DNA of 64,000 nucleotides from Arthonia radiata (lineage: Eukaryota; Ascomycota; Arthoniomycetes; Arthoniales; Arthoniaceae): positions 1,377,241 through 1,441,240 of the forward strand of contig PSQN01000005.1 of the NCBI GenBank assembly GCA_002989075.1. Direction: 5' to 3'. Of this stretch, positions 25,407-36,555 are shown piece after piece. Each line of letters opens with the position of its first letter. Within the stretch, counting starts at the first letter, position 1. The position numbers were made by a program, and so were the translations under genes. Below the pieces are notes generated by a model. That model saw only the letters and a list, made by a program, of their open reading frames with translations. It was not told the origin of the DNA and searched no databases.

Positions 25407-26676
25407 TCAGTCCTATAAACTTTATTGTTTCTATTTTATTTATCGTTCCTTTGTCTCTTTCTATAACTTACTGTCTGTATTCTAGTTCTTATATAAATTA
25501 AATAAGTTTAGCTCGTTGTACTTCTCGTTAGAAGTAACCTAGTAAGTATCTTTCTAGTTATAGAAGACACTCTAGTAGGTATTCTTCTGCTCTTTAGTTA
25601 ATTTAGTAACGTACTTATACTAGTTCTAATTAATCTTAGATAGAAGTTCTAACGCTTAAAGAAAACGACTCTTAGTTAAGTTTATATACTAGCGGTCGAA
25701 AAAGGCTGCTAGCAATTCTATCGCCTTATTGCAACTGTCGTTCTTCTATATCTAAGTAGTTATATTAAACTATTGTCGTAGAAAACAGAGTTTCTAAGAT
25801 CGATTGTTGTACTCGTTTCTGCTAGTACTATTAAACTGTTATTTTTTAAAACGGTATTCTTTAACTTAATGCCCTAGTTTTCCGCAATATAAGTATAGCT
25901 TATTCTTTATTCTATGTTTTTGTTTCTAATTGTTTAATTTTCTACGGAGCTTTATAAAGTTTAATTTTATTAAATTACCTTAGTCTTGTTGTAAGTTGTA
26001 CTTACTCTAAGTTTAAATAAACTTATCTAAGTTAGTTTCTTTCTTCTTTAATTGTTATTTAAAGTTGCTATCGTTAATTTTCTTGGCTTATTTTATAAAC
26101 TTTTTTAGTTCAGTAAACTTTTCTCCGCGGATATAGATAATTTCTTTAATATAGTCTTTTAAGCCTTTATAAAAGGCGTTAACTAGAGGTTCTTTATTTT
26201 ATTCGGTTTAGTTAGTATATTGCAGAAACTTAGCGGCGTATCGGCTAGCTGGTTCTATCTGTCGGAGTATCTTAAGTTTATATACAGCAGTACGTTTAGA
26301 ATCTATATTTCTGTACATCTATCGAAGCTTTTGCTAAAACGCAGTAAAGCTAGAGAAGAGCTCGTTAGTCTCTTTCTATCGTTTATTAGGTACCTTATAA
26401 AGGTAGTCGTTAAGATAAAAGTTAAACTATTTATATACCTCGCTATTTATATAGGATACAGCAAACAAAACTATAATACTATTATTTAAGAACTAATCTT
26501 TATAAGTTTTAAAGTATACGGCTAAGTATATTAGAAATAAAGTAAGTTTAAAACGTTTATTAAAAAAGCTTTTATCTATTTTAGTGTTAATATCTAATAT
26601 CTTATCTATAGCGGCTATTTTGCTAGTTAGTCTATTCGTAGTATTACGGCTATTAGGTGCCGAAGTAGTAAATATA
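25407..26676 (-). pseudogene. E3 gag remnant
   Basis: Homologous to the E4 and E5 gag; the start codon is ATA at 26676. The end is taken from the position equivalent to the E5 gag TGA stop. A plus-strand open frame at 26220-26489 is only the shadow of this gag. Confidence 0.72.
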
Positions 26677-26717
26677 ATTAATCTACTTTCTCTACTTTTG
26701 TAGCGAGTCTATTAAAG

Positions 26718-27167
26718 TATAACGCCGGTCGCTAGAAGAACTAAACTAAGACTTACTTGCTTTGTATACTTATTAACCTTAGTAATAGATATCTTGTATA
26801 CTAGAAACTAAAAGATAGAAGAGGCGAAATAAACTATAGGAGGTAAGAGAGACTTAACTAGAGTAGATAGAAAGTAAAGTATATTACTTAAATATAGTTA
26901 AGAAACTTGTATTTAAATATTAAGTTAATAAACTAAAGTTTATTCTAAGGTCGGTTATTAGTTTAGCTATATAGTTTAAGATATAAAGGTATGTTTCTCT
27001 GTATTCGATAGTCTTAATAGTCTCTTTATCGCATAGTTGGGATTCTATTGCGATATAGCGACGTTACTAACGTCGCTATATTAGAGTCGTTGGGTATACT
27101 GTATAATACTCTAATAAGGCTGACTGCGCTTAGCCTTATACTAGCCTAATGTAGTAATATCGTAATA
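26718..27167 (-). repeat. E3 5' LTR with a perfect 29-bp palindrome
   Basis: 450 bp. Positions 27053-27081 form a perfect inverted repeat: arms of 14 nt (atatagcgacgtta and its complement) around a single C. The element's gag starts to its left on the minus strand. Confidence 0.9.
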
Positions 27168-27172
27168 TTACG

Positions 27173-30100
27173 TAAATTAGTATTACTATACTTTAACACC
27201 TAAATATCCTATAAAAGAAGTTTAACACAGTATTTTGTTTATAGCTAGCTATACGTAAGTATAAATAAAAAACGACTGTACGTTAACAATTCTATATAAC
27301 AATAAGTACCCAGTTAATTACTAAGATACTTAAGAAATACAATTAATTTCGATACTTATTTAAGAAAGCTAAGCTAAACTTAGCTCTCTTAGAATATAAG
27401 CTGTAAGATTATATAATACCTTTATAAAAAGATAAAACGCTAATATTTAGTTTAATATACTTTCTATTAAAAGTAGAAAATTAAGCGCTCCGCAACTATT
27501 TCAAAAAGAGCCTTAAAAAAGGCTTTATCTAAAAGTTAATATTACTAGCCGAATACTTAATACTCTTTATATTTAGATAGAATAGCAAACTACGACTTTA
27601 TATAAACTATAGACAATTAAATAGAGTAACTATTAAAGATCGATATTCGTTACTATATATCGACAAAATTATAGACCAATTGTACGACGCATAATAGTTT
27701 ACTAAGTTTAATCTAAGAAAAGTATATAATCTAATCTATATAAAAGAAGGTAAAGAATAAAAAACAGCCTTTTATATAAAATACGGACTTTTTAAGTATT
27801 ACGTAATATTCTTTAGACTAATAAACGTACCTATATTATTTTAGAAACTAATTAATAATACACTTAGCGACTATTTAGATATATTTATAACTACTTATTT
27901 AAACAATATTCTAGTATATAGCCGCATACTAAAAGAATATAAGAAACATATTAAAAAGGTATTAGAAAAATTAGTGCGTACCGATTTACAAATTAATATT
28001 GAGAAAACCTAATTTTATCAATAATTCGTCGAATTTCTTAGATTTATAAATACCGAGTATAAACTCTAATTAGAAGATTTAAAGATTTAATCTATCTTAA
28101 TATAGCTTATACTAAAGAATATAAAATAATTATAACAGTTTTTTAGTTTTATTAACTACTATAGGTAATAAATATCTAATTTTAGCTGAATTATAGCACC
28201 GCTGTCTTAATAGACAAAATATTCGATAGAATTTATTCAGAGGTAAAAAGAATAATTAGTATTTAAAGAACTTAAAGAAGCTTTTAAAATTAAGCCTATA
28301 CTAACAATATTTAACCTTAACTTACTAACTATTATAGAAATAGATACGTTAGACTATATAATTAGAGTATATATAAGTTAAAAGAATAATAAAGAAAAGC
28401 TTAAACTAGTAGCTTTTTACTTTAAAAAATATTACTTATAGACTAAAATTACAATATTTATAATAAAGAGCTCTTAGCTATTATAGCAGCGTTTAAAATA
28501 TAGTAAGCTTATTTAGAAGAAGCACGATATACGATTATAGTATATATTGACTATAAGAACTTAATCTACTTTACTACGATAAAGAAACTTAATTAAAGAT
28601 AGGTCCGATAGTTAGAAACTATAGCTTTATACAACTTTATTATTATTTACAAAAAAGGCTCTAAAAATAATAAAGTAGATGCTTTTAGCTAATAACTAGA
28701 CTACATTAACAACAAGAAGCACGTTAAGTACACAATATTCTAAAAATATAACAATAAAATTAAATACAATTAACTAGCTATAACAACTAAGTTTGTTATA
28801 GAACTAAATAGCTAAATTCTAAATATCTTAAACGATCTAGAAATATACTAAGAAAACGAAATACAATACTTAGGACTAATAAAAAATAATAAAGGCTACT
28901 ACAAATTTTAAAGAAAAATCTATGTTCCGAGAAATCTAATCCAATATATTATTAGTAACTTCTATAATAACCTAATAAAAAGATATAAAGGTATCGATAA
29001 TACTATTAAAAAAATTATAAGAACTTATTATATTCCAAGAATCCAATACTACATCAAAAATTATATTCGAGAATACAATATTTGCGTACAAATAAAGTAT
29101 CTAAAGCATTTATTCTATAGTAAACTATAACTACTAAAGATACTTAAGAGACTATAGTATATAGTTTTACTAAACTTTATTACTATGTTACTGTCTTCTA
29201 AGGATTTACTTATAGAAGTAGCTTATAACGCTATCTTAGTTATATATAATAAGCTAACAAAGTACGCATACTTTGTACTATATAAGAAAGCTAGTAATTT
29301 AGAATAATTAGTATATACCTTTCTTTAGATTATCTTAGCAAACTATAGGTAACTACAAAAAATTATCTTTAACAGAAACAGAAAATTTATCTTACAATTT
29401 TAAATATCTTTAATACAATAACTAGGAACAAGATCTATATTATTTTACCTACAGACAGACAGATAAATAGAATAGATAAACTAAACTCTAAAATAGTACC
29501 TCTAAGTATATATTAATTACTAGCAAGATAACTAAATACAGCTATTGCTAGTAGTATAGGCTATATATAATAATACAAAGAACGATACTACTAAAACTAC
29601 TCCGTTTTACGTCTTATATAGCTACTACCCTCTTTAGGGTAAACAACTCTAAAGTACGACGGATAACGAAACAGCTATACAAATAGCTATAAATATAAAG
29701 ACCTTATATTAGCAGTTAAAATCTAACAGCGAGTTTATTAACGAATAAACAAAAAAATAGTACAATAAGTTAAGAACAACCTTAAACACAGAAATAAAAG
29801 AGAGAAAAAGAGCTTACTTGCTTATAAGAAACTTAAAAACTACTAAATTAAGCAAAAAACTCGACTATATTAAAACAAAACTATTTAAAATTCTATAGCA
29901 ACTAAGATCTATAACATTTAAACTTAAACTTCTAAAGATAATAAGAATACACTCTATATTCTATATAGCACTTTTAAAATTAGCCTACTTTTAAGAAGCA
30001 GAACAATCTAACTTAGAAATTCTTTCTAATAATTAATAATTTAAGTATAATATTAAGATAATTTAAGCTTATAAACAATACTAAGGTAAATAACAGTATC

Positions 30101-30216
30101 TTATAAAGTAGAAAGGATACTTTAAATATAAAAACTAGTAGAAACTAGAACAGAGTCTAACTAACCATAAAGATACTATTTAATAGTATTGAGACTAAAA
30201 TATTAGTTGTTTATAA
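27173..30216 (+). pseudogene. E1 pol, C-terminal two thirds
   Basis: Resumes E1 pol after E3. Recognisable although RIPed: reverse transcriptase with YLNNILVYS at ~27893-27920, RNase H (D.LDYIIRV...[10 protein letters not shown]-like) ~28320-28500, integrase ~28960-29990 including the KNLKTTKLSKKLDY block, and a degenerate chromodomain before the TAA at 30214-30216. Trp codons are consistently TAG. It lies tail-to-tail with the antisense gene, whose stop is at 30290. Confidence 0.82.
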
Positions 30217-30289
30217 CAGTACTAACGTTCTAATCTACTATCTAGTATACCCCGCTAGTATCTAGGTTACCTTTAAATAAACTAGTCTA

Positions 30290-30861
30290 TTATATTAGTA
30301 GTCTACTATCTAACTTTAGATATAGATTATTACAGAGATTTATACTTAAACTACTTAGTATGTCTACAATATTACTATTAGATATAGCCGCTAGCTATTC
30401 TTTCTTAAATAATATATTGTTTTAATTTATTTTGTTCTATACTTAGACGTACAATTTTTTAAGCTTCTTTTTTAAACTAACAACCGCCGCTTTAATAGCT
30501 TTGCGCTACTTTTTCGCTATACAAACAATTTTATTTTCTTCTATTAAACGCTTATACTGCCTCTAAAGGGCGTCTAATACTTATAAGTACTAAGAATAGA
30601 TACTCTAAGCTAAATAAGTTAAAACTAGCTAAACGAACGTAAAGATAGGAACTAACTATCCTTTAACGATAAATGAACGTTACACAACTTCTTATTGCAA
30701 ATATATACAAAGTACGATAAATTTCTAGACTTTAAGATATACTTCTTACTTAAATAAGAGCAATAAAAATATAGAAGTATCTTTTAACTATAAACTTTAG
30801 TAAAGATAATATTAATCTTAAGCGCTTTATTAGCGTTAAAGGCCTTCTTAACTTTAAGTAT
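30290..30861 (-). pseudogene. E1 copy of the antisense Zn2Cys6-spaced accessory gene
   Basis: Exon 1 is 30861-30657 (205 nt, start codon now ATA), the intron 30656-30610 (47 nt, gttagt...acttatttag), and exon 2 30609-30290 (320 nt, stop TAA/TAG). Exon lengths equal those of the other three copies; only the intron is 3 nt shorter. Cys codons are partly RIPed. Confidence 0.73.
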
Positions 30862-30956
30862 AACGACTTATAAAACTAAATTTATTACTAAATAACAACA
30901 AGGTTTTAACATTTTTAGAGCCGTTAAGAACAACTAGCCTTAAAGAGGAAACCTTG

Positions 30957-31407
30957 TATTACAATCTTACTACATCTAACTAGTATAAAGCGAAGTATAA
31001 CTAGCCTTATTAGAGTATTATACAGAATACTTAATAACTTCGATATAGCGACGTTAATAACGTCGCTATATTGTAGTAGAATTTTAATAACGCGATAGAG
31101 AAATTATCGAAACTATTAAATATAGAGAAATATATTTATATACCTTAAACTATATAATTAAACTAATAATTAACCTTAAAATGGACTTTAGTTTATTAAC
31201 TTAATATCTAAATACAAGTCTTTTAAACTATATTTAAGTAATATACTTTACCTTCTACTTACTTTAGTTAAGCCCCTCTTATCTTTTATAATCTATTTTG
31301 CTTCTTCTATCTTTTAGTCTTTAATATACAAGATACTTACTACTAAGGTCGATAAGTATATAAGGTACGTAAGCCTTAGTTCGGTCTACCTAGCGATCGA
31401 AGTTATA
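30957..31407 (+). repeat. E1 3' LTR
   Basis: About 450 bp, preceded by the polypurine-like run aaagaggaaaccttg and followed by the duplication CCCTT at 31408-31412. Its 29-bp palindrome (near 31040-31070) is also intact. Confidence 0.9.
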
Positions 31408-31412
31408 CCCTT

Positions 31413-33370
31413 ACTATTAGATAAAGCTATAGTAGCGATAGTATATATATTAAGTATAAGCTTAGTCTCCGTATATAGGTTATTATATACTTCTATATAC
31501 TATTTAGCCTATATATAAGTATATACTTACTAGATAGTCTAGATAATATAGCTAAAAAGATTATAAAGAATAGAAGAGAGTAAAAAAGGAAGACAAGATT
31601 CTAAACTAGGCTAGATACTATATACCTTTTATATAGTACTACTCTAATATAGAACTCTTATCTATATTAATAATACTCTTAAGATAGTAAAAGTAATATA
31701 GATAACTAGAGGTACTAAAGGTTTTCTAAAACTTCTTAATCAGAGAATTAGGGTTAGAAACATTCTATAGGTTTAGAATCTCTTTAAGTAACGTTTTAAT
31801 ATAGCTTTAATATTAGAATTTATTAGTAATAAAATATATAACCGCTAGACTATTAGTCTAGTCTAGGACTTTAAGTAGATAAAAATAAGATAGAATATAT
31901 ATAGATATAAAGATAAGTAAAAAGATAGTTCTAGCGGCGCTAGAGGGAGAAAATATACCTTAAATTTCTTTAATATAATAGACTTAAATAAGCGTATATT
32001 ATTAAAAATCTTCTAGTAACCTTAACTATATTTAATACTAGTATATTTAATACTAGTATAGATAATATTATTATTATATATAGCTTTTAGAGTGTCTAGC
32101 TTTTAGAGTGTCTAGCTAATTAATATTACTATAGAAGAGTAATACTATCTATCTTATTTTTTAGTTAAGTAGGTATAAAGCCTAAGTATCTTTAATAGAT
32201 ATATCCTCTACTTTAGAATTATACTAGCGGTAGCGTTACTTTCTAAGCTATATAACTTATTTAGTAGTTTATTTATAGAATTTAATAATAGTACTAAGCG
32301 CCTATTTCTATTAGCTAAGCTTATTACTACTATACTATAGGCGCTACTAGAACTATAAGAGTTTATAAAGTAAATATATAATATTAATAAGTACTATAAT
32401 CTAATACTAGAGTTTAACTTCTATATATATTAGAATATTATATTATTCCTATAATCTAATATCTTAATTTTACTTATATCTTACCTACTACGTCTATTAC
32501 TTTTATATCTATTACTTTTATATATCTTACCTACTATATATCTTACCTTATACTATATATTCTACTTTTATAGTTTAGATGTTTTACTCTTATAGTTTAG
32601 ATTTTTACTCTTATAATCCTTACTATAGCGGTTTAAGAGTCTAGCTCTTAGAGTTTAAGTATTTTACTTTTAGAATTTAGATATTTTACTCTTAGAATTT
32701 AAATATTTTACTCTTAGAGTTTAGACTTTTATAGTTTTAGAGTCTAGCTCTTTCTACGCTCTTATATTTTAAGTATCTTACTTATATAAGTCTTACTCTT
32801 ATAGTTTAAACAACTAACTCTTAGAATTATAGTTGTATTTAACTCTTATAGTTCTTACTTATACGCTTTAGATATCTAGCTCTTAGAATAGATATCTTAC
32901 TCTTAGAATTTAGGCTCTTAGAGTTTAAGTATCTTATAATTAGAATTTAGATATAAAGAAACCTACTAGATTAATATTATTAGAGTTATAGTCTAATACT
33001 CTAATACTCTTCTATATAGTATATATATAGTTAGACTTATATATAATAGAAGATACTATATAAAACTTATATATAATAAATACTAGGATTATATATAGGG
33101 TTAGCGTATAGGCTAAGTATACCTAAATTACGTAAAAGTAAGTAGTATAGTCTAGATATAGTATATATATAAGAATATTGTAATACTGTATATATCTTAT
33201 AAATTTTGCTTTATATATATTATTAAGCGTTTATATTAAGTATGTAGTATAAGAAAAATATAGTAAGATCGGCGTTATATTAAGATATATTAATATAATC
33301 AAGTCTATACAGGAATTGTCTTTATATAGCGAATTTACTGTGGTATTGATAGTACTGTATTCACACCATT
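31413..33370. other. AT-rich RIPed DNA between E1 and the gene island
   Basis: No gene recognised. Contains short direct repeats (cttttagagtgtctag twice at ~32083-32115) and a degenerate array at 32560-32950. Base composition changes abruptly to normal at about 33370-33390, next to a run of nine C. Confidence 0.65.
32560..32950. repeat. Degenerate ~23-bp tandem repeat array
   Basis: Repeated tactcttagagtttagatatt-like units, more than ten imperfect copies with insertions of ctagctcttagag. Low-complexity and AT-rich; looks like a decayed minisatellite. Confidence 0.6.
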
Positions 33371-33386
33371 ATTTTGGCCCCCCCCC

Positions 33387-34117
33387 TCACCCTAAGGTCC
33401 GGAACGACAAAGTCGACGCTAATCTCGAAATGGACAGCCTCTTAGCGTCTACGTCAGGATAGGATGCCTGCCGTCGGTAAGATACACATAAATGAGAACC
33501 TCGTGTGGCACTACAAGTCCAGCGATAATGTCAACAGTTGCTTGAATAGCTCGCTTGCGCTCTAACAGTCCGCAGAGAAATTCAAACGCCTGGGCTATAT
33601 GGGATGTTCAACGTTGTAGGCGTCTCCGCAGGCGGCATCCCTTCCTGCTCTGCACGGGAAAACTAGCGCAGAAACGTTACGGAGCGGCCAATGACCAAAG
33701 CCTGCGCTTCTTCTTCATCACCCACGCGCGTCCAAGAGATGACCTCCCTTCAGCGTCCAGTGTCCAGTGTTCGGTCAAGGCATCCCTGCTCGTGCTGCCG
33801 TCTTACACAATAACGATGCTCGGCTCGGAACGTGCTAGCTTGAGGCTTAGAGCTGCCGGTTTGCTATTTTTTCGACACATTGGTGACGGTGTCCCCTGGC
33901 TCAGCTGTAGCTCCTATCTTCCTCGATGCTGCAGCCTTGGTGGTTACAGCGCTGCCGGATCTCAGCAAACACACTACAGTGGCCTAGAGCTGGCCTCAAC
34001 AAGTGCCAGTAATGACGATGCAGGCGCGGGGCTAGCTCGACGATATCATGACATCCTCGCCGAACTTGCTGCACGTTGATACATTGGTCCCTGCTGGTCA
34101 AGCCCCTTTTGGCGATC
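33387..34117. other. Upstream region of the Zn2Cys6 gene, no confident gene
   Basis: Normal base composition. A plus-strand frame of 174 codons (33555-34079) and a minus-strand frame (33901-34215) are open, but neither shows a recognisable domain. I treat the stretch as promoter/5' UTR of the regulator starting at 34118, leaving open a lineage-specific exon. Confidence 0.45.
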
Positions 34118-35750
34118 ATGCTGCTCGCAATTGACCATACCAGGCATGATTCGCAAAAGCCAAAGCGACGACGTGCGGGCGGCCCAAAGGTCAAAACGGG
34201 TTGTGGTACATGCAAGATCAGGTTTGTATTGAATCGATGTCTGCTATAACACGCAGCAGCCTCTTCTGATGGCTTGTCCTGACCCGATCGAACGCAGGCG
34301 AGTCAAGTGCGACGAATTGAAACCAATTTGCCAGGAGTGCCAGCGCAAAGGGCTTACATGCGAAGGCTACGTCGTCTCGAGGTCCACATCGTCCTCGAGG
34401 TCGAGATCTCACTCGCCTAGTCAGGCCACCGATGTAGTCGGCGGCCACCAGAGCTTAGCCTCAATCAATGGCTGTACCACGCTGCTAGTCCTTCCCGGAC
34501 GGCGCGTCTTTGCATCAGATGACGACTATCAATCATTCACCGCTTTCGAAAACGGCATGGCACGACAGCTGTACGCTTCTATGCCGTGCGAACTGTGGCA
34601 CGTATTTGCTCTCCAGCTCTCTTACTCTAACGAGGCCGTGAGCAAAGCTGTCATGTGTCTTGGCGTGCTCAGCCGAGGATTGCAGATTCATAAGACAGCA
34701 GTGCGCTTGGGTTCCAGTCAAGATGCGAACGCGGCGCAGACGAGAAAGCTTGCGATTTCTTATTACGGAGGAGCACTTTACCACCTTCGCGAAGACTTGC
34801 TCAGCTCGCCTGAACGACCATCCGAAAAGATGCTGCAAGGATCCCTCTGCTGTCTCCTTCTGGGCACTTTTGAGTTTCTTTGTGGCAATATTGCTCAGCT
34901 TCGATTGCATGTTCAGGCATCCTCCCGCATACTACGTCTCTTTGGATCCACCTGCAACGATGCAAACAGCGCCAATGGATCATCAGCATGGCGCACCTCT
35001 TCAACGATTAGTAAAATGCATCAGCAGCTGGCTCGCATCCACAACATGTTTGCCATGATGGCAACCCACATCCTCGGCATTCCTTTACCGACGTGTGGGG
35101 ATAGCGGGCTCGATCTCAACATGCTATACACTGCACCGCTGCCCACACAAACATCTAGGAACTTATTCGATATTGACGACGAGCTGGCTCTGCTCAGGCT
35201 GGCGCACAGAAACCTCGGTAAGCATTCCACCGCCGCTGTCGACGACGACGACGATATATGTCCGCAGGAAGCAGAGCAAATTGCAGCTTTAACACGACGC
35301 CTGGAGCTCATCAATACCCAAACCGACGCTATCGTGTCCAAGACAAAGCACAGCTTGGACAGGCTGATGCACAAGCTGGTGAAAGTCAACATCTGGCAGG
35401 CAAAGGTCGAATTGACAAATGACGACCTCAGCAACGTCGACTATACCTACGTCCTCGATATTGCCGAGGAAGTACTGACCGAAGAGCATCACCAAGATTT
35501 GTTGGACCGAATCTTCTTCGAGCGCCCGCGGTATCACATCAAGGACTATATTGGAGAGCTGGAGCCGCTGTTCAACTTTGTCACCATCCTGATTGAGCTC
35601 CTGTTCTTCGTTGCCACCCACAGCGCCGATCGCGCTGCCCAAAGCCGAGCCATTGATCTATTGAGCAGTAGATCATGGCGTGAAGGCGGATGGGATAGCG
35701 CGGTTATGGCGAACATCGCACGGACTAAGATGGGGCTAGAAACGGCGTGA
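34118..35750 (+). CDS. Zn2Cys6 fungal-type transcription factor
   Basis: Model: exon 1 34118-34221, intron 34222-34297 (76 nt, GTTTGT...CTGAC...CAG), exon 2 34298-35750; 518 aa. Splicing joins CGTCKIR to RVKCDELKPICQECQRKGLTC, giving a complete binuclear zinc cluster C-x2-C-x6-C-x6-C-x2-C-x6-C at residues ~29-55, preceded by a basic KPKRRRAGGPK segment. A Ser/Arg-rich linker follows (~residues 60-80). The rest resembles the fungal-specific regulatory domain (Fungal_trans_2 style: ISYYGGALYHLREDL, LLGTFEFLCGN, HVQASSRILR). An unspliced reading starting in the intron would lose the first two cysteines, which is why this start was chosen. Predicted nuclear, DNA-binding. Target unknown; the dehydrogenase gene 800 bp downstream on the same strand is a possible one (inference). 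Confidence 0.88.
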
Positions 35751-36555
35751 GGCGGGCGTAATCTCTGAATGTCTCCTAGACAAGCCGACTTATGAAGTCA
35801 TGAGGCTCTTGGGTAGAACGTCGGCCCATAGCAATGTGATGCATAATGGCTTCGCCGAGCAGGACTACGCTAGCCATAACAAAGCAGACGACGAGGGCGA
35901 GACGCTACGTATCGCTCCACGGTGTGACATCTGTACAAGGCTTCGGTACACTGCGTACAGGGTCTGCTACAGGCCGTCTGCAGACCTTGACCTCGTGTAG
36001 GTTGGAAGGCTCACGATTCGATTCCAGAAGAGCCATGTATTTGAGGCCTAACTCACAACAATATTTCGTTAACAGCGTTGCCAAGAGTACAACCTGACCA
36101 GTGCGAGCTGCATGCATCTTACCAAACTGCAGCGGTAGGCCCTCCCTAGTAGTTACAGACTAACGATTATACAAGCCACGTAGAGTAATCTGGTATCTGA
36201 CGATGACGCCAATGCGACTCTGATTTGGAATCTGACGGGCTGCTCGCAAGATTCGTAAGCCCTTCCTGGTAGTCGGAGAGACAGCTGGCTAAGAGCACCG
36301 ACGGACGCGTCCCATCCGAAGCGGATGGGGTGGGGATGCCGGAATTAATAACCAGGTATCCCCTTCATTTATAATACTGAAGCAACTGCTTAAGACCGCC
36401 GCCCGGCGATTGCTGCAGACCGTGGCCGGTCCTGGCTTCACTATAAAAGTATAGCACACGCACGTCACGACTATGGCTCCAACGCTCGGTTTTTCAAGCG
36501 TGCCAACACGTTCTCGCTCCAGCTCCAGCAAGCCACACCACTTTGAGCAAGCACC
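35751..36555. other. Intergenic region, promoter of the dehydrogenase gene
   Basis: About 800 bp, no convincing gene. Small open frames on both strands lack recognisable content. Contains a TATA-like box at 36442-36449 and a pyrimidine-rich leader before the ATG at 36556. Confidence 0.6.
36442..36449 (+). promoter_or_regulatory. TATA box of the SDR gene
   Basis: TATAAAAG 107 bp upstream of the ATG, followed by a C/T-rich leader. The spacing fits a short fungal 5' UTR. Confidence 0.5.

Larger units (their letters stand above)
19879..27167 (-). mobile_element. E3: chromovirus of the E1 family, inserted in E1 pol in reverse orientation
   Basis: Two 450-bp LTRs (19879-20328 and 26718-27167) bracket 6.4 kb of internal sequence; the 5-bp duplication TTACG flanks it (19874-19878, 27168-27172). 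The coding strand is minus. Gag starts at the right (ATA at 26676, former ATG) and pol ends near 21072. The antisense accessory gene lies on the plus strand next to the left LTR, and the polypurine tract complement is at 20329-20343. Heavily RIPed. 7289 bp, one base shorter than E4. Confidence 0.92.
8874..31407 (+). mobile_element. E1: Ty3/gypsy chromovirus, full length but split by E2 and E3
   Basis: LTRs of ~450 bp lie at 8874-9323 and 30957-31407 (RIPed TGTTACG...CGTTACA ends), flanked by a perfect 5-bp target duplication CCCTT at 8869-8873 and 31408-31412. Removing nested E2 (9522-17529) and E3 (19879-27167) leaves about 7.2 kb, matching E3 and E4 in length. The order is LTR, gag (piece 1), E2, gag and start of pol, E3, rest of pol (reverse transcriptase, RNase H, integrase, chromodomain), antisense gene, polypurine tract, LTR. 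Every reading frame is riddled with TAG/TAA, so it is dead. Confidence 0.92.

Noticed and set aside
26220-26489. 89-codon plus-strand frame in E3
   Set aside because: Antisense to E3 gag; the homologous E4 and E5 stretches are not open in this frame.
33555-34079. 174-codon plus-strand open frame as a gene
   Set aside because: No domain or typical codon pattern, ends 39 bp before the regulator start, and the opposite strand is open as well.
34269-34298. Zn2Cys6 protein starting at the ATG at 34269
   Set aside because: That ATG lies inside the intron; this start would drop the first two zinc-binding cysteines that exon 1 supplies with a clean GT-AG junction.
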